From contig SEHB01000003.1 in NCBI GenBank assembly GCA_004143945.1, positions 248,001 through 312,000 of the forward strand: 64,000 nucleotides of DNA. Reading direction: 5' to 3'. How positions within the stretch are numbered: position 1 is the first letter of the stretch; every line of letters starts with the position of its first letter. The position numbers and the translations under genes are program-made. Below, piece by piece: positions 18,163 to 28,475 of the stretch. Source of the stretch: Lysobacteraceae bacterium. Its GTDB lineage: Bacteria > Pseudomonadota > Gammaproteobacteria > Xanthomonadales > Rhodanobacteraceae. The notes under the pieces were generated by a model. That model worked only from the letters and a program-made list of their open reading frames with translations, ran no database searches and was not told where the DNA came from.

Positions 18163-19062
18163 ATGATCGATCTCGTCATCGAACAGCGCACGCGTGACCT
18201 CGGCAGCTTCGAAGTCGGACGCGTGCTGCCGTTCGCGCGTCGCCGCATGGTCGGCCCGTACATCTTCTTCGATCGCATGGGTCCGAAGCAGCTCGCGCCC
18301 GGCCTGCCGCGCGAGGCGGACGTGCGCCCGCATCCGCACATCGGCCTGTCGACGATCACTTACCTGTTCGCGGGCGAGATCACGCATCGCGACAGCCTCG
18401 CGTTCGAGCAATCGATCCGGCCAGGCGAAGTCAACTGGATGACCGCGGGAAGCGGCATCACGCATTCGGAACGCTTCGAGCGCCTGCGCCATGAAGGCGG
18501 CGCGCTCGACGGCATCCAGGCCTGGGTCGCGCTGCCGGTCGAGCGCGAGGAATCCGATCCGGGCTTCTGGCACCACGCGAGCGAGGCGCTGCCGGTGTTC
18601 GACGAGGACGGCATGCGCGGGCGCCTGATCGCCGGGCGCTGGTCCGGGCTGCAGTCGCCGGTGCAGGTCGACTCGCCGCAGTTCTACCTGCACTGGCAAC
18701 TGCGCGCGGGTGCGCGCGTGTCGCTGCACGACGAGTATCCCGAGCGCGCGCTCTACGTCGTCGAGGGCGAGATCGAGGTCGCGGGCCAGCGCATCGCGTC
18801 GGGCAGCATGGCCGTGCTGACGCCCGGGCGCGTCGCGACGGTGACCGCGCTGACCGATGCGGTCGTGATGGCGCTCGGGGGCGAACCGGTCGGGCCGCGC
18901 TACATCGACTGGAACTTCGTGTCGTCGTCTAAGGACCGCATCGACCAGGCACGCGCCGACTGGCAGGCCGGTCGCATGAAGCTGCCCGACCTCGACCACG
19001 ACGAGTTCATCCCGCTGCCGCCGCGCATCGGCGAGTTGCGCGAACCCGAACCGATGTCCTGA
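18163..19062 (+). CDS. Pirin family protein
   Basis: A 299-residue bicupin of the pirin family. The metal-binding set is visible: H57 and H59 in RPHPHIGLSTITYLF, H101 and E103 in TAGSGITHSE. Family members bind Fe(II); some act as quercetin dioxygenases (YhhW), others as regulators. A C-terminal pirin cupin follows (ERALYVVEGEIEVAGQRI). The final segment WNFVSSSKDRIDQARADW is standard. It lies 73 bases downstream of the diguanylate cyclase gene on the same strand; a link is not evident. Confidence 0.94.
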   Translation: MIDLVIEQRTRDLGSFEVGRVLPFARRRMVGPYIFFDRMGPKQLAPGLPREADVRPHPHIGLSTITYLFAGEITHRDSLAFEQSIRPGEVNWMTAGSGITHSERFERLRHEGGALDGIQAWVALPVEREESDPGFWHHASEALPVFDEDGMRGRLIAGRWSGLQSPVQVDSPQFYLHWQLRAGARVSLHDEYPERALYVVEGEIEVAGQRIASGSMAVLTPGRVATVTALTDAVVMALGGEPVGPRYIDWNFVSSSKDRIDQARADWQAGRMKLPDLDHDEFIPLPPRIGELREPEPMS

Positions 19063-19103
19063 TCCCGAGGTTGGCATGCGATGCCGACGCCGATGAAACA
19101 CCG

Positions 19104-19217
19104 TTCGCCCTGAGCGCAGGCCGAAGGCCGGAGTCGAAGGGCATCGCGCGCGGTGATCCGCGGCACGCGTGGCGCTTCGACTCCGCGACCTGCGGCCGCA
19201 GCGCTCAGCGCGAACGG
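19104..19217. repeat. Long imperfect inverted repeat (CCGTTCG...CGAACGG hairpin element)
   Basis: The left arm CCGTTCGCCCTGAGCGCAGG continues through GGCCGGAGTCGAAGGGC; the right arm GCTTCGACTCCGCGACCTGC continues to CTCAGCGCGAACGG. The arms pair over about 45 bases with some mismatches. A second copy at 45079-45181 has the arms in the opposite order. It lies after pirin, and the rest of the 19063-19321 gap shows nothing else. Confidence 0.7.
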
Positions 19218-19321
19218 ATGGGGATGTGTGCCTCGTCGCTGGCACACATGCGCAGCGCGCGGCAACGAGTCGGTGCCTGCGCGGGCCATCCGCGCGAACC
19301 CTGCCAGCGAAGGTGAAGTTC

Positions 19322-20161
19322 CTACGGCGCGAGGCCGAACAACCGGCGTGCGTTTCCGACGCGGATCTTCGCCTTCTCCGCCTCGGTCAGGTCCAGCCGA
19401 TCGAGCGCCTCGACGCTGCTCGCGAGCGAGAACTGCGGGTAGTCCGAACCGAGCAGCACGCGATCGATGCCGACGTTGCGCAGCGTCCAGACGAACTCGG
19501 GCTCGAGCGGCGAATCGGCGACGACCGTGATCGTCCCCGACAGGTCGAAGTGGATGTTGTCCGCGAAGAACGCATCGGCCGTGCGCGCCATCGGCAACAC
19601 GTTCCAGAACCGGAAGTTCATCGCACCGATGTGCGCGAACAGGAACTTCGTCTTCGGCGCCTGCACCGCGAGATTGAACAGCTTCTCGCTGTCGCCGGGC
19701 AGGATGTTCGCGTTGTCGAACATCACCACGAGCCCGAGCTCGCCGGCGCGTTTCGCGATCGCGAGCACGCGCGGATCGGCCGCGTCGAACTGCTGCGTGT
19801 GCGGATGGAGCTTGAGCACCTTGCAGCCGAGCCCCGCGACGCGCGCGACCTCGGCCAGCGCGGCCTCGCCATCGTACGGGTGCACGGTCGCGACCGGCAG
19901 CATCTTCGGATGCTCCTTCGCGAGCGCGAGCTGCGCGTCGTTGGCTGCGCGGATCGCCGCCGGATCGCCCTGCGCAGCCTGGTTCGGCCCGCCGAACCAC
20001 ATGCCCGCGTAGCCCGCGAGCTCGAGCTTCGCGGAGGCCGCGTCGGCCTCGAACGCACGCGCCGAGTTCGCCGCGTCGTGGAGGTGCACATGCATGTCGA
20101 ACACGTCGCCTGCACGTGCCGTGGCGGCAAGCAGCAGGAAGATGAAAGGTAATACGCGCAT
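19322..20161 (-). CDS. Exported metal-dependent hydrolase (amidohydrolase family)
   Basis: A 279-residue protein starting at ATG 20161 with a signal peptide (MRVLPFIFLLLAATARAG) followed directly by FDMHVHLHD, the first metal-binding HxH strand of the amidohydrolase_2 TIM barrel. Further landmarks are KVLKLHPHTQQF, FLFAHIGAMNF and the C-terminal LLGSDYPQF carrying the catalytic Asp. The ending VGNARRLFGL is typical of the family. It probably acts in the periplasm, which is less common for this group. The substrate is unknown. Confidence 0.88.
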   Translation of the reverse strand: MRVLPFIFLLLAATARAGDVFDMHVHLHDAANSARAFEADAASAKLELAGYAGMWFGGPNQAAQGDPAAIRAANDAQLALAKEHPKMLPVATVHPYDGEAALAEVARVAGLGCKVLKLHPHTQQFDAADPRVLAIAKRAGELGLVVMFDNANILPGDSEKLFNLAVQAPKTKFLFAHIGAMNFRFWNVLPMARTADAFFADNIHFDLSGTITVVADSPLEPEFVWTLRNVGIDRVLLGSDYPQFSLASSVEALDRLDLTEAEKAKIRVGNARRLFGLAP

Positions 20162-20269
20162 CGCAGGGCCTTGCCAATCGGGATCACGCGAGTCTATGAC
20201 GGCTCGGCGCTTGCGAACACCCAATCCGGTGTCGAGCGCGCGCGCACGTCGGCCGCTGCGCGCGATGAA

Positions 20270-20434
20270 GCGCCGGCCGCGCTGCGCGCGTCCAGCCTAC
20301 AAGAGCAAGGTGCTTGCGAGGCCGCGCAGGCTGGACGGCCGACGGCCGGCCGGCGCCTTTGCCTTGGTGCGTCGGCACGCGAACGCAACGACACAGCCCG
20401 CGACCAGGCACCGGCCGCGCTGCGCGCGTCCAGC
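20270..20434. repeat. Cluster of three GCCGGCC.../TCCAGCCTAC palindromic repeats
   Basis: Three copies occur between the hydrolase and hisIE: two read GGCCGCGCTGCGCGCGTCCA then GCCTAC (from about 20277 and 20411), and one is inverted (AGGCTGGACGGCCGACGGCC, from 20329). The group has the alternating-orientation layout typical of REP/BIME-like clusters and sits just after the 3' end of the his operon. No separate terminator is seen. The copy ending near 20440 reaches the last codons of hisIE. Confidence 0.6.
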
Positions 20435-21088
20435 CTACGCGGACACGACGGCGTCGTCGGGTGGGCCGACCTGCGCTCGGCGTTCGCGCAGGACGGCTTC
20501 GACCTCGGACCAGCCGAGGCCGCGAGCGCGCAGCAGCACGAGCAGGTGGTAGAGGAGGTCCGCCGCTTCGCCGAGCAGCGCCTCGTCGCTGCCGACGACG
20601 CCCGCGAGCGCCGCCTCCACGCCTTCCTCTCCGACTTTCTGCGCGATGCGTGCCGTGCCCCCTGCGAGCAGCGACGCGGTATAGCTGCCGCGCGGCGCAT
20701 CGCGCATGCGCGCGGCGACCACGGCGTCGAGTTCCACCACGGCCGATGCGGGCACGTGCTCGAAGCAACTCGTGCGCGCGAGATGGCAGGTCGGTCCCTG
20801 CGGGCGCGCCTGCACGAGCAGCGCGTCGCGATCGCAATCGGCCGCGATCGACACGAGCGCGAGCCGGTGGCCGGAGGTCTCGCCCTTGGTCCAGAGGTTG
20901 CCGCGACTGCGGCTGTGGAACGTGACCCAGCCGCTGTCGAGCGTGGCGAGCAGCGCTTCGCGCGACATCCAGCCGAGCATCAGCACACGTTGGTCGTCCG
21001 CGTGCTGCACGATCGCGGGCAGCAGGCCGCCCGCGCGTGCATCGACCGACCGTGCCCATGCGAGCGCGTCGAGGTCCTCAGGCTGCAT
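20435..21088 (-). CDS. hisIE: Bifunctional phosphoribosyl-AMP cyclohydrolase / phosphoribosyl-ATP pyrophosphatase
   Basis: A 217-residue fusion enzyme for steps 2 and 3 of histidine synthesis. The N-terminal HisI part shows [18 protein letters not shown] and [11 protein letters not shown] plus the zinc-site cysteines ([22 protein letters not shown]). The C-terminal HisE part shows [20 protein letters not shown] and [15 protein letters not shown]. It is the last gene of the his operon; ATG 21088 overlaps the hisF 3' end by 11 bases. An upstream in-frame ATG at 21112 would add eight residues and is less likely. Confidence 0.96.
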   Translation of the reverse strand: MQPEDLDALAWARSVDARAGGLLPAIVQHADDQRVLMLGWMSREALLATLDSGWVTFHSRSRGNLWTKGETSGHRLALVSIAADCDRDALLVQARPQGPTCHLARTSCFEHVPASAVVELDAVVAARMRDAPRGSYTASLLAGGTARIAQKVGEEGVEAALAGVVGSDEALLGEAADLLYHLLVLLRARGLGWSEVEAVLRERRAQVGPPDDAVVSA

Positions 21089-21854
21089 CACGCACCTCGA
21101 TGCCGGCTCCACGCAGGTAGCCCTTCAACGCGGGGATCGCGATGCGGCCGGAGTGGAACGCACTCGCCGCGAGCGCGCCGTCGACGTCGGCCTGCGCGAA
21201 CACCTCGTGGAAGTGCGCAGCCACGCCCGCGCCACCCGAGGCGACCAGCGGCACGCTGCACACCGCGCGCACGGCGCGCAACTGGTCGATGTCGTAGCCC
21301 TCGCGCACGCCGTCGCTGCCCATGCAGTTGAGCACGATCTCGCCCGCGCCGAGCCGCTGGGCCTCGGCCACCCAGTCGAGCGTGCGCCGCGCGCTCGCGC
21401 GCATGCGGGCCGGGTCACCCGCGTGGCTGCGCACGCGCCATTCGCCGTCTGCGTCGCGCTCCGAATCGATGCCGACGACCACGCATTGCACGCCGAACGC
21501 GTCCGCGAGTTCCGACACCAGCGCGGGCCGTTCGAGCGCGGGCGTGTTGATCGAGACCTTGTCCGCACCCGCGTGCAGCACGCGACGCGCGCAGCCGACG
21601 TCGGCGATGCCGCCTGCGACGCAGAACGGGATGTCGATCGCACGCGCGACGCGCGCGACCCAGTCCGGATCGACGCTGCGCCCGCGCGGGCTCGCCGCGA
21701 TGTCGTAGAACACGAGTTCGTCGACGCCGGCATCGCGGTAGCGCAACGCGAGTTCGACGATGTCGCCGACATCGACGTGGTCGCGGAAGCGCACGCCCTT
21801 GACGACGCGTCCGTCGCGCACGTCGAGGCACGCGATGATGCGCCGGCTCAGCAT
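21078..21854 (-). CDS. hisF: Imidazole glycerol phosphate synthase, cyclase subunit
   Basis: A 258-residue TIM barrel that takes ammonia from HisH and converts PRFAR to imidazole glycerol phosphate and AICAR. The start [20 protein letters not shown] carries the catalytic Asp11; the second catalytic Asp lies in [11 protein letters not shown]. Phosphate-binding loops are visible ([11 protein letters not shown]). It overlaps the end of hisA by 7 bases, consistent with translational coupling. Confidence 0.98.
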   Translation of the reverse strand: MLSRRIIACLDVRDGRVVKGVRFRDHVDVGDIVELALRYRDAGVDELVFYDIAASPRGRSVDPDWVARVARAIDIPFCVAGGIADVGCARRVLHAGADKVSINTPALERPALVSELADAFGVQCVVVGIDSERDADGEWRVRSHAGDPARMRASARRTLDWVAEAQRLGAGEIVLNCMGSDGVREGYDIDQLRAVRAVCSVPLVASGGAGVAAHFHEVFAQADVDGALAASAFHSGRIAIPALKGYLRGAGIEVRDAA

Positions 21855-22591
21855 GCGAGCGCCTGCGCGAGATCCAGCCGTTGCTCGAGCAGCGCCTTGC
21901 CGAGCACGATGCCCGCGCAGCCCGCATCCATCGCTGCGCGCACGTCGGCGGCCGATCGCACGCCGCCGGACGCCTGCACCGCCGCGTTCGGCAGCCATGC
22001 GCGAAGCTGCGCGTACAGCGCGAGGTTGGGTCCCGACAGCATGCCGTCGCGCGCGATGTCGGTGCACAGGAGATGGCGCATCCCGCCCGCATCGAGCGCA
22101 TGCAGCAGGTCCTCGACCGCATGCGGCGCGCTGCGCTGCCAGCCGTGGGTCGCCGCGACCCAGCGACCGTCGATCCGGCGCAGGTCGATCGCGACCGTCA
22201 CGCGGGCGGAGCCGAACACGGCGATCCAGTCGGCGACGCGCGCGGGATCGGACACCGCGACGGAACCGACCACGACGCGATCTGCCCCGGCCGCAAACAG
22301 CCGCTCGAGGTCCGCGCGCGTGCGTACGCCGCCGCCGGTCTGCACGCGCAGCCCGGTGCGGCGCTTGATCGCCGCCAGCAGCGCACCGAGCGCGTAGCCA
22401 CCCGTGCGCGCCGCGTCGAGGTCGACGAGGTGGAGCCAGCCCGCGCCGGCGGCCGCGTACGCCTGCGCGCGTTCGAGCGGATCGCCGACGTAGGCGGTCT
22501 CGCGCGCGTAGTCACCTTGCGCAAGGCGCACGACGCGGCCGTCGCGCACGTCGATCGCGGGATAGACCTGGAAGCCGCCGCGCACGTTCAT
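21848..22591 (-). CDS. hisA: ProFAR isomerase (1-(5-phosphoribosyl)-5-[(5-phosphoribosylamino)methylideneamino]imidazole-4-carboxamide isomerase)
   Basis: A 247-residue TIM barrel isomerase of step 4 of histidine synthesis. The start [20 protein letters not shown] has the catalytic Asp near the N-terminus, followed by [20 protein letters not shown] and the second Asp in [14 protein letters not shown]. It is longer at the N-terminus than E. coli HisA by a few residues. ATG 22591 overlaps the hisH stop by 4 bases. Confidence 0.97.
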   Translation of the reverse strand: MNVRGGFQVYPAIDVRDGRVVRLAQGDYARETAYVGDPLERAQAYAAAGAGWLHLVDLDAARTGGYALGALLAAIKRRTGLRVQTGGGVRTRADLERLFAAGADRVVVGSVAVSDPARVADWIAVFGSARVTVAIDLRRIDGRWVAATHGWQRSAPHAVEDLLHALDAGGMRHLLCTDIARDGMLSGPNLALYAQLRAWLPNAAVQASGGVRSAADVRAAMDAGCAGIVLGKALLEQRLDLAQALAC

Positions 22592-23190
22592 GGCGTCCAG
22601 CGCAGGAAGTTCGCGAGCAGGCGCGCACCGACCGGGCCCGAGCGCTCCGGATGGAACTGGGTCCCGCAGTAGCGACCGCGCCGGACCACCGCGGCGAACG
22701 CGTCGCCGTGCGCGGCCATCGCGAGCGTGTCGACGCCGACCCGGATCGCGTAGCCGTGCACGAAGTAGCAGGCAGCGCGTTCGGCGATGCCGTCGAGCAG
22801 GGTGCAGTGCCGCGCGATGCCACGCAGCGCATTCCAGCCCATGTGCGGCACGCGCACGCCGGCCGCGGGCCTGAGCCTGCGCACGCGACCGCGCAGGATG
22901 CCGAGGCAGGGCTCGTCGCCCTCGTCGGAGCGCTCGTGCAGCAACTGCATGCCGAGGCAGATGCCGAGCACCGGCACCGGCGAAGCGCGCAGCGCCGCAA
23001 CGAGCCCGCGTTCGCGCAGCCGCGCCATCGCGGGCCGGGCGGCGCCGACGCCGGGCAGCACGATGCGCTCGGCGTCGGCCAGCTCGTCCGCATCGCGCGC
23101 GACATACGGTCGCGCGTCGAGGCGCTCGAAGGCGTACCGCACCGAGCCGAGGTTCGCGCCACCCGCGTCGATGATCGCGACGCGCGTCAC
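22588..23190 (-). CDS. hisH: Imidazole glycerol phosphate synthase, glutamine amidotransferase subunit
   Basis: A 200-residue class I glutamine amidotransferase supplying ammonia to HisF. The nucleophile is Cys78 in [11 protein letters not shown]; the His-Glu pair is in [12 protein letters not shown]. The N-terminal loop [17 protein letters not shown] matches HisH. The start is GTG at 23190, overlapping the hisB stop by 4 bases (GTGA), so translation is probably coupled. Confidence 0.97.
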   Translation of the reverse strand: MTRVAIIDAGGANLGSVRYAFERLDARPYVARDADELADAERIVLPGVGAARPAMARLRERGLVAALRASPVPVLGICLGMQLLHERSDEGDEPCLGILRGRVRRLRPAAGVRVPHMGWNALRGIARHCTLLDGIAERAACYFVHGYAIRVGVDTLAMAAHGDAFAAVVRRGRYCGTQFHPERSGPVGARLLANFLRWTP

Positions 23191-24260
23191 AGCGCACCCT
23201 TCGTGCTCGGGACGGCGACGCCGTCGCGACGGATCGCCTGGCCGAGCGCACGCGCGACGGCCTTGAAGCAGGCTTCGACCTGGTGGTGGTCGTTGTCGCC
23301 GCGCACCGCGAGGTGCAGGTTGAGCGCGGCCGCGTCGCAGAGCGATCGGAAGAAGTGCGGCACCATCTCTGTCGGCAGGTCGCCCACGCGCTCGCGCCGG
23401 AATTCGCCCTCGAACACGAGGCAGGCTCGCCCGCCGAGGTCGATCGCGGCCTGCGCGAGCGCGTCGTCCATCGGCACGCAAGCGCCGTAGCGCGCGATGC
23501 CGCGCTTGTCGCCGAGCGCTTCGCGCAGCGCCTGCCCGAGTGCGAGCGCGGTGTCCTCGATCGTGTGGTGCTCGTCGACGTGCAGGTCGCCTTCGGCCTT
23601 CACGTCGAGCGCGAAGCCGCCATGCTGGCCGAGCTGCTCGAGCATGTGGTCGAGGAACGCGAGTCCGGTTTCCGCGCGCGGCGGCGCGACGTGGTCGAGG
23701 TCGAGCTCGACGCGAATGCAGGTCTCGCGCGTCCGGCGCAGCACGCTCGCCTGCCGCGGCGCGTCGACGAGCGCGTGCGCGATGCCGCCCCAGTCCCATT
23801 CGCCGCCGAAGCGCGGCGTGCGCAGGTGGAAGCCGCGCACGCCGAGGTTGCGCGCGAACGCGAGGTCGCTCTCGCGGTCGCCGACCATCGCGCTGCGGGG
23901 CCAGTCGATCGTGCGATCGCGCAGGTAGTCCATGACCATGCCGATGCCCGGCTTGCGATTCGCGCTGCCCGCCGACGGCAGGCTCGCGTCGATGAACACG
24001 TCGCGGAACGCGATGCCCTGGCTCCCGAACAGCTGCAGCATGAGGCGGTGCGGTCCCTCGAACGCCTCGCGCGGGAACGCCGGCGTGCCGAGCCCATCCT
24101 GGTTGCTCACGATCACGAACGCATACCCGGCCGCCTTGAGGCGCAGCAGCGCGGGCACCACGTCGGCGACGAAGCGCAGCTTCGCGTAGTCGTCGATCTG
24201 GCAGTCCGCCGGCTCCTCGATCAAGGTGCCGTCGCGATCGACGAACAGGATCGGCGTCAT
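23187..24260 (-). CDS. hisB: Bifunctional histidinol-phosphatase / imidazoleglycerol-phosphate dehydratase
   Basis: A 357-residue fusion as in enterobacteria. The N-terminal HAD phosphatase (about 1-165) has [27 protein letters not shown] and [16 protein letters not shown]. The C-terminal dehydratase (about 168-357) has the manganese-binding motifs [31 protein letters not shown] and [13 protein letters not shown]. It catalyses steps 6 and 8. It overlaps hisC upstream and hisH downstream by 4 bases each. Confidence 0.98.
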   Translation of the reverse strand: MTPILFVDRDGTLIEEPADCQIDDYAKLRFVADVVPALLRLKAAGYAFVIVSNQDGLGTPAFPREAFEGPHRLMLQLFGSQGIAFRDVFIDASLPSAGSANRKPGIGMVMDYLRDRTIDWPRSAMVGDRESDLAFARNLGVRGFHLRTPRFGGEWDWGGIAHALVDAPRQASVLRRTRETCIRVELDLDHVAPPRAETGLAFLDHMLEQLGQHGGFALDVKAEGDLHVDEHHTIEDTALALGQALREALGDKRGIARYGACVPMDDALAQAAIDLGGRACLVFEGEFRRERVGDLPTEMVPHFFRSLCDAAALNLHLAVRGDNDHHQVEACFKAVARALGQAIRRDGVAVPSTKGAL

Positions 24261-25351
24261 GCGGCCTCCGTGCGCGCGCGCAGCGCGTCGAGCACGGCGT
24301 CGTTTTCGACCGGCGTGCCGATCGTGATCCGCACTGCGTCGCCGAGCCGCGGCATCGCACGCACGTCGCGCACGACCACGCCGGCCGCGAGCAGGCGCGC
24401 GAGCGCCGCGTCGGCGTCGTCGAAGCGCACGAGCAGGAAGTTGGCCTGCGACGCGTGGACATGGCGCACGCCGGGCGTGCGCGCGAGTTCGCGCGCGAGC
24501 CGCGTGCGCTCGGCGCGCGTCTCGGCGATCCTGCGCCTGGTCGCGGTGAGCACCGCGGGTGCGAGTGCGGCCAGCGCGCAGCGCGCGCTCGGTTCCGGCA
24601 GCGGATACGGCGCCTGGCAACGACGCAGCGCCGCGATCACGCCCGGATCGCCGATCGCGCAGCCGATCCGCGCGGCGGCGAGCGCATGCGCCTTCGACAG
24701 CGTGCGCAGCACGAGCAGGTTCGACTCCAGCGCACCGCATTCCAGCATCGAAGCCGAGTCCGCGTATTCGATATAGGCCTCGTCGAGCACGAGCATCGCG
24801 CGCCGCGCCAGCCGGCGCGCGAGCGCACGCAGATCCGCCGCGGCGAGCATGCCGCCGGCCGGATTGCCCGGCGAGCACAGGAACACGACGCGCACGCGTT
24901 CGCGCTCCGCGCATGCAGCGACGTGGTCGAGGTCGACCTCGAACTCGCCCGCGTGCTCGCGCAGCGGCACTTCGACCAGCGGCGCACGCTGCAGCCGCGC
25001 GCAGACCGCGTACATGCCGAACACCGGCGGCGTGACCAGCACCGCGTCGAGGCCCGGGCGGCAGAACGCACGCACGATCAGGTCGATCGCCTCGTCGCTG
25101 CCGCGACCGATCAGCAGGTGCGCGGGCGGTATGCCGTAGAGCGCTGCCAGTGCGGACTGCAGCGCCTCGGACTCGCGGGGTGGATAACGTCGAAGGCGTC
25201 CTTCGGCGTCCGAGGCATTCGCATGCGCGGCCTCGTTCGCGTTGAGCCAGGCGCTGCCAGCCGCGCGCTCGCAGCGCGCGGAGCGATAGCCCGCGAAGTC
25301 GCGCAGGTCCTCGCGCAGCAGCGCGAGCGCATCGGTGGCGGCGTCGTTCAT
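24257..25351 (-). CDS. hisC: Histidinol-phosphate aminotransferase
   Basis: A 364-residue fold-type I PLP enzyme of step 7. It has the N-terminal [10 protein letters not shown] (substrate-binding Asn), [36 protein letters not shown] and the PLP-lysine region [17 protein letters not shown]. The C-terminal ANFLLVRF is typical. Start and stop both overlap neighbouring his genes by 4 bases. Confidence 0.97.
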   Translation of the reverse strand: MNDAATDALALLREDLRDFAGYRSARCERAAGSAWLNANEAAHANASDAEGRLRRYPPRESEALQSALAALYGIPPAHLLIGRGSDEAIDLIVRAFCRPGLDAVLVTPPVFGMYAVCARLQRAPLVEVPLREHAGEFEVDLDHVAACAERERVRVVFLCSPGNPAGGMLAAADLRALARRLARRAMLVLDEAYIEYADSASMLECGALESNLLVLRTLSKAHALAAARIGCAIGDPGVIAALRRCQAPYPLPEPSARCALAALAPAVLTATRRRIAETRAERTRLARELARTPGVRHVHASQANFLLVRFDDADAALARLLAAGVVVRDVRAMPRLGDAVRITIGTPVENDAVLDALRARTEAA

Positions 25352-26661
25352 GCGGCGACCCCGGCGAGGCGACGCGTGACCGCGCGCGCATGCGCATCGA
25401 GGCCCTCGGCGTGCGCGATTGTGCGCGCGCACGGGCCGATCGCGGCAATCCCGTCCGCGGTCGCGGACTGCACGCTGATCGCGACCTGGAAATCCGAAAC
25501 TCCCAGTCCGCCGTACGCGCGCGCGGCGCCACCGGTCGGCAGCACGTGGTTGGTGCCGCTGCAGTAGTCGCCGAGCGCCTCGGGGGTCCAGTCGCCGAGG
25601 AACACCGAGCCCGCGGCGTGCACCGACGCGAGCCACGCGCGCGGTTCGCGCAACGCGAGGATCAGGTGCTCGGGTGCGTAGCGGTTCGCGATGTCGAAGG
25701 CGACCTGCAAGGCGTCGACCCGCAGCAGCCGCGATGACGCGAGCGCCTCGCGCGCGATCGCCGCGCGCGGCAGCCCGGCGAGCTGCGTGTCGAGTTCGGC
25801 GGCGACCGCGTCGAGCAGCGCCGCACTGTCGCTGACGAGCAGCACCTGCGAGTCCGCTCCGTGCTCGGCCTGCGACAGGAGGTCGGCCGCGACGAACGAG
25901 GCGTCGGCGCCTGCGTCCGCGATCACCATGAGTTCGGACGGGCCGGCCGGCATGTCGATCGCGGCACCCGCCGGGTCCACCGATACCTGGCGCTTGGCCT
26001 CGTCGACCCACGCGTTGCCGGGGCCGAACAGCTTGTCGCGACGCGGCACGCTCGCGGTGCCGAACGCCATCGCAGCGATCGCCTGCGCGCCGCCGAGCTT
26101 GAACACGCGTTCGATCCCGCACAGGCGCGCGGCCGCGAGCACCGCAGGATCCGCGCTGCCGTCGCGCCGCGGCGGCGTGCACACGAGCACGTCGGGGCAG
26201 GCCGCGAGGCGCGCCGGGATGCCGAGCATCAGCATCGTCGAGGGCAGCGGCGCGCTGCCGGCCGGCACGTAGAGTCCGACGCGCCCGACCGGCCGCACGA
26301 TGCGCTCGCAGACGACGCCCGCGGCGGTCTCGACCGCGTACGCGCGCTGGCCGCTTTCGGCGTGGAACCGCTCGATGCGGCCCGCGGCCTCGATCATCGC
26401 CGCGCGCAGGTCCGCGGGCACGCGCGCTTCGGCCATCGCGAACTCGTGTTCGCCGACCGCGAAGTCATCGAGCACGGCGCCATCGAGGCGCTGCGTGAGT
26501 TCGCGCAGCGCCACGTCGCCGCGCGCGCGTACGTCGGCGATGATCGTCGCGACCGTCTCGCGCAGTTCGCATGACGCGGCAGTCGGCGGCCGCTGCAATG
26601 CGGTCGTGCGCCGCGGTTCGTCGAGCGCGTTCCAGTCCAGCCACGCCGCGAGTCGGCTCAT
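25348..26661 (-). CDS. hisD: Histidinol dehydrogenase
   Basis: A 437-residue zinc enzyme for the last two oxidations of histidine synthesis. It has [36 protein letters not shown], the cofactor segment [31 protein letters not shown], the zinc-site [10 protein letters not shown] and [20 protein letters not shown] near the C-terminus. Its length is normal. It overlaps hisG and hisC by 4 bases. Confidence 0.98.
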   Translation of the reverse strand: MSRLAAWLDWNALDEPRRTTALQRPPTAASCELRETVATIIADVRARGDVALRELTQRLDGAVLDDFAVGEHEFAMAEARVPADLRAAMIEAAGRIERFHAESGQRAYAVETAAGVVCERIVRPVGRVGLYVPAGSAPLPSTMLMLGIPARLAACPDVLVCTPPRRDGSADPAVLAAARLCGIERVFKLGGAQAIAAMAFGTASVPRRDKLFGPGNAWVDEAKRQVSVDPAGAAIDMPAGPSELMVIADAGADASFVAADLLSQAEHGADSQVLLVSDSAALLDAVAAELDTQLAGLPRAAIAREALASSRLLRVDALQVAFDIANRYAPEHLILALREPRAWLASVHAAGSVFLGDWTPEALGDYCSGTNHVLPTGGAARAYGGLGVSDFQVAISVQSATADGIAAIGPCARTIAHAEGLDAHARAVTRRLAGVAA

Positions 26662-27557
26662 GCGAGCATCCTCTCGACCGGCACGACCATGAGGCCGCGC
26701 GCGCCCGCGTGCTGCAGCGCTTCGAGGTGTTGCCAGGTCATCACGCCGTGGCACAGCGCCTGCAGCGCGAGCGTCTCGCCGCCGTCCACCTGGAGCACCG
26801 TCGGCGGCTCGGCATCGGGCAGGAGTTCGAGCAGCGCGGGCAATGCGTCGCGCCGTGCCTGGAACAGCACGAGGCGGCTGTCGCGCAGGCGCAGCACGCC
26901 GTCGAGCCGGCGCAGCAGCATCTGCGCGAGTTCGTCGCGCACGTCGCCGAACGCCTCGCAGGGACCCGCGAGCACGGCTTCGCTGCGCAGCACGGTCAAC
27001 ACCGGCCGGAGCTGGTTCGCCGCCAGCGTCGCGCCGCTCGACACGAGGTCGCAGACCGCATCGGCCTGGCCGAGGCGCGGCGCGATCTCGACCGAACCCG
27101 ATAGTGCGACGACGTCCGCGGCAATGCGCTGCTCCGCGAGCCATTGCGCGAGCAGGGCCGGATAGCTCGTCGCGATGCGCAGGCCTTCGAGCTGCGCGGG
27201 TCCGCTCCAATTGCGCTCCTCGGGCACCGCGATCTGCAGCGTGCAGTGCCCGAATCCGAGCGCGCGCCATTCGCGCTGGCGCGCGCACGCAGCAGCCGAC
27301 AGTTCGAGCAGCACATTGCGGCCGACGATCCCGACGTCGCACGCGCCCGCGCCGATCAGGCCCGGGATGTCGTCGTCGCGCACGAGCAGCAGGTCCACCG
27401 GCAGCGATTCGCCATGGCAGAACAGCCGGTCGCGGCTCTCGCGCCAGTCGAGGCCGCACGCGGCCAGCAATGCGCGCGCGGGTTCGGCCAGGCGACCCGA
27501 CTTCTGGATGGCGACGCGCAGACGCTCGCGCGCCGCCGGTGCGGCGTGTGGGCTCAT
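26658..27557 (-). CDS. hisG: ATP phosphoribosyltransferase, long form
   Basis: A 299-residue enzyme catalysing the committed, feedback-inhibited step of histidine synthesis (ATP plus PRPP to PR-ATP). It has the N-terminal [20 protein letters not shown], the PRPP region [26 protein letters not shown], and the C-terminal ACT-like regulatory domain (about 225-299, ending [12 protein letters not shown]) that marks the homohexameric long form, so no HisZ is needed. It starts 10 bases after the hisR stop. Confidence 0.97.
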   Translation of the reverse strand: MSPHAAPAARERLRVAIQKSGRLAEPARALLAACGLDWRESRDRLFCHGESLPVDLLLVRDDDIPGLIGAGACDVGIVGRNVLLELSAAACARQREWRALGFGHCTLQIAVPEERNWSGPAQLEGLRIATSYPALLAQWLAEQRIAADVVALSGSVEIAPRLGQADAVCDLVSSGATLAANQLRPVLTVLRSEAVLAGPCEAFGDVRDELAQMLLRRLDGVLRLRDSRLVLFQARRDALPALLELLPDAEPPTVLQVDGGETLALQALCHGVMTWQHLEALQHAGARGLMVVPVERMLA

Positions 27558-27567
27558 CGCGCGACCT

Positions 27568-27891
27568 TCAATGGGAGGAGTGGGAGACGGGCGCGTGCCG
27601 CGCGGCTTTCGCATAGCCGCCGGCGCCGTGTTCGAGCGTGCGCGCGACGCGGCCGATCGTGGTGACGCTCACGCGCGTGCGGTCGTGGATGTCGCGGTAC
27701 GGCAGGCCCTTGAGCAGCAGCGGCACCACGCGCCAGCGGTCGGCCATCGCCTCGAGCTCGGCCGGGGTGCAGAGGTCCTGCAGGAACGCGCGCACGTCCT
27801 CGGCCTGGTCGAGCGACGCGAGCGCCTTCGCCAGGGCCGTCAGGGAGGCCTTGGCGTCACGCTCGGGAACGGGCTCGGGGCGCTGCTTCAT
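27568..27891 (-). CDS. hisR: TrpR-family transcriptional regulator of the his operon (YerC/YecD-like, HisR)
   Basis: A 107-residue all-helical protein of the TrpR-like YerC/YecD family. Conserved features are [18 protein letters not shown] and the helix-turn-helix [20 protein letters not shown] followed by [14 protein letters not shown]. In Xanthomonadales a TrpR-family regulator called HisR is predicted to repress the his operon; its place as first gene directly upstream of hisG, and a palindrome over its own promoter, support autoregulation together with the structural genes. The co-repressor is presumably histidine (inference). The symbol follows that regulon usage and should not be confused with the tRNA-His gene. 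Confidence 0.88.
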   Translation of the reverse strand: MKQRPEPVPERDAKASLTALAKALASLDQAEDVRAFLQDLCTPAELEAMADRWRVVPLLLKGLPYRDIHDRTRVSVTTIGRVARTLEHGAGGYAKAARHAPVSHSSH

Positions 27892-27900
27892 CGTGTGCCA

Positions 27901-27947
27901 ACGTATTAACGTGTTAGTACGTTAGTGCGATGGAGCGACCGTGTCAA
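27901..27947 (-). promoter_or_regulatory. Probable his operon promoter with HisR palindromic operator
   Basis: On the minus strand a perfect -35 TTGACA (27942-27947) is followed after 17 bases by a weak -10, TAACGT (27919-27924). Over the -10 and start-point region lies a 22-bp palindrome, arms ACGTATTAAC and GTTAGTACGT separated by GT (27901-27922), with one mismatched pair. It ends 9 bases before the hisR start, and no Shine-Dalgarno site is visible, so the transcript leader must be very short. Binding of the TrpR-like regulator here would block RNA polymerase. Confidence 0.7.
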
Positions 27948-28475
27948 GCGGCGCCCGCGGTGGGAGCGCGGCCGCTGCGCGGCGTCGAGTGCACGTCCCA
28001 TCCCGATGTCTCCGATCGCGCGATCGCGCTCGCGCACACGGCAACCCTGCTTCAGCGTCGAAGGTGCGGCGTGGCGGCCGCGATCCGCTCAACCAATCGG
28101 GACGCCGTGCTCGCGTCCCTCCTGCCGCCGCAGGGGAAGGTGCCCGACTCCCTTCTCCCGCTCGCTCGAGATCGTGCCTGACTTCCCTCCTCGAGCTCTC
28201 GGGGGACCGTGACTACCCTTCTCCCGCTTGCGGGAGAAGGTGCCCGCAGGGCGGATGAGGGCCCCTCTTGCCTCATCGCGACCCCGAGCCTGACGAACCA
28301 CGCACTCCAGGCGCGTAGCGCACGATCGAATTGACGACTTCTGTCAGCTTCGCGGCTGCCCGCACGTTTTCGGGTGTCGACGTCCGAATGTGGCGAGTAT
28401 CCGGACCGCAACGCGTGTATCTCTCGCGCCCTGCCTCGCTCACCACGCATCGTGACCCACCGGATGGACGACCCC
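27948..28475. other. Gene-free interval with intergenic repeats
   Basis: No supported gene is seen in these 528 bases. The interval contains the double-hairpin repeat at 28217-28262 (CTTCTCCCGCTTGCGGGAGA, TGCCCGCAGGGC) and a degenerate relative around 28123-28165. The part after 28320 is of lower GC and marks the edge of the accessory region. Confidence 0.6.
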
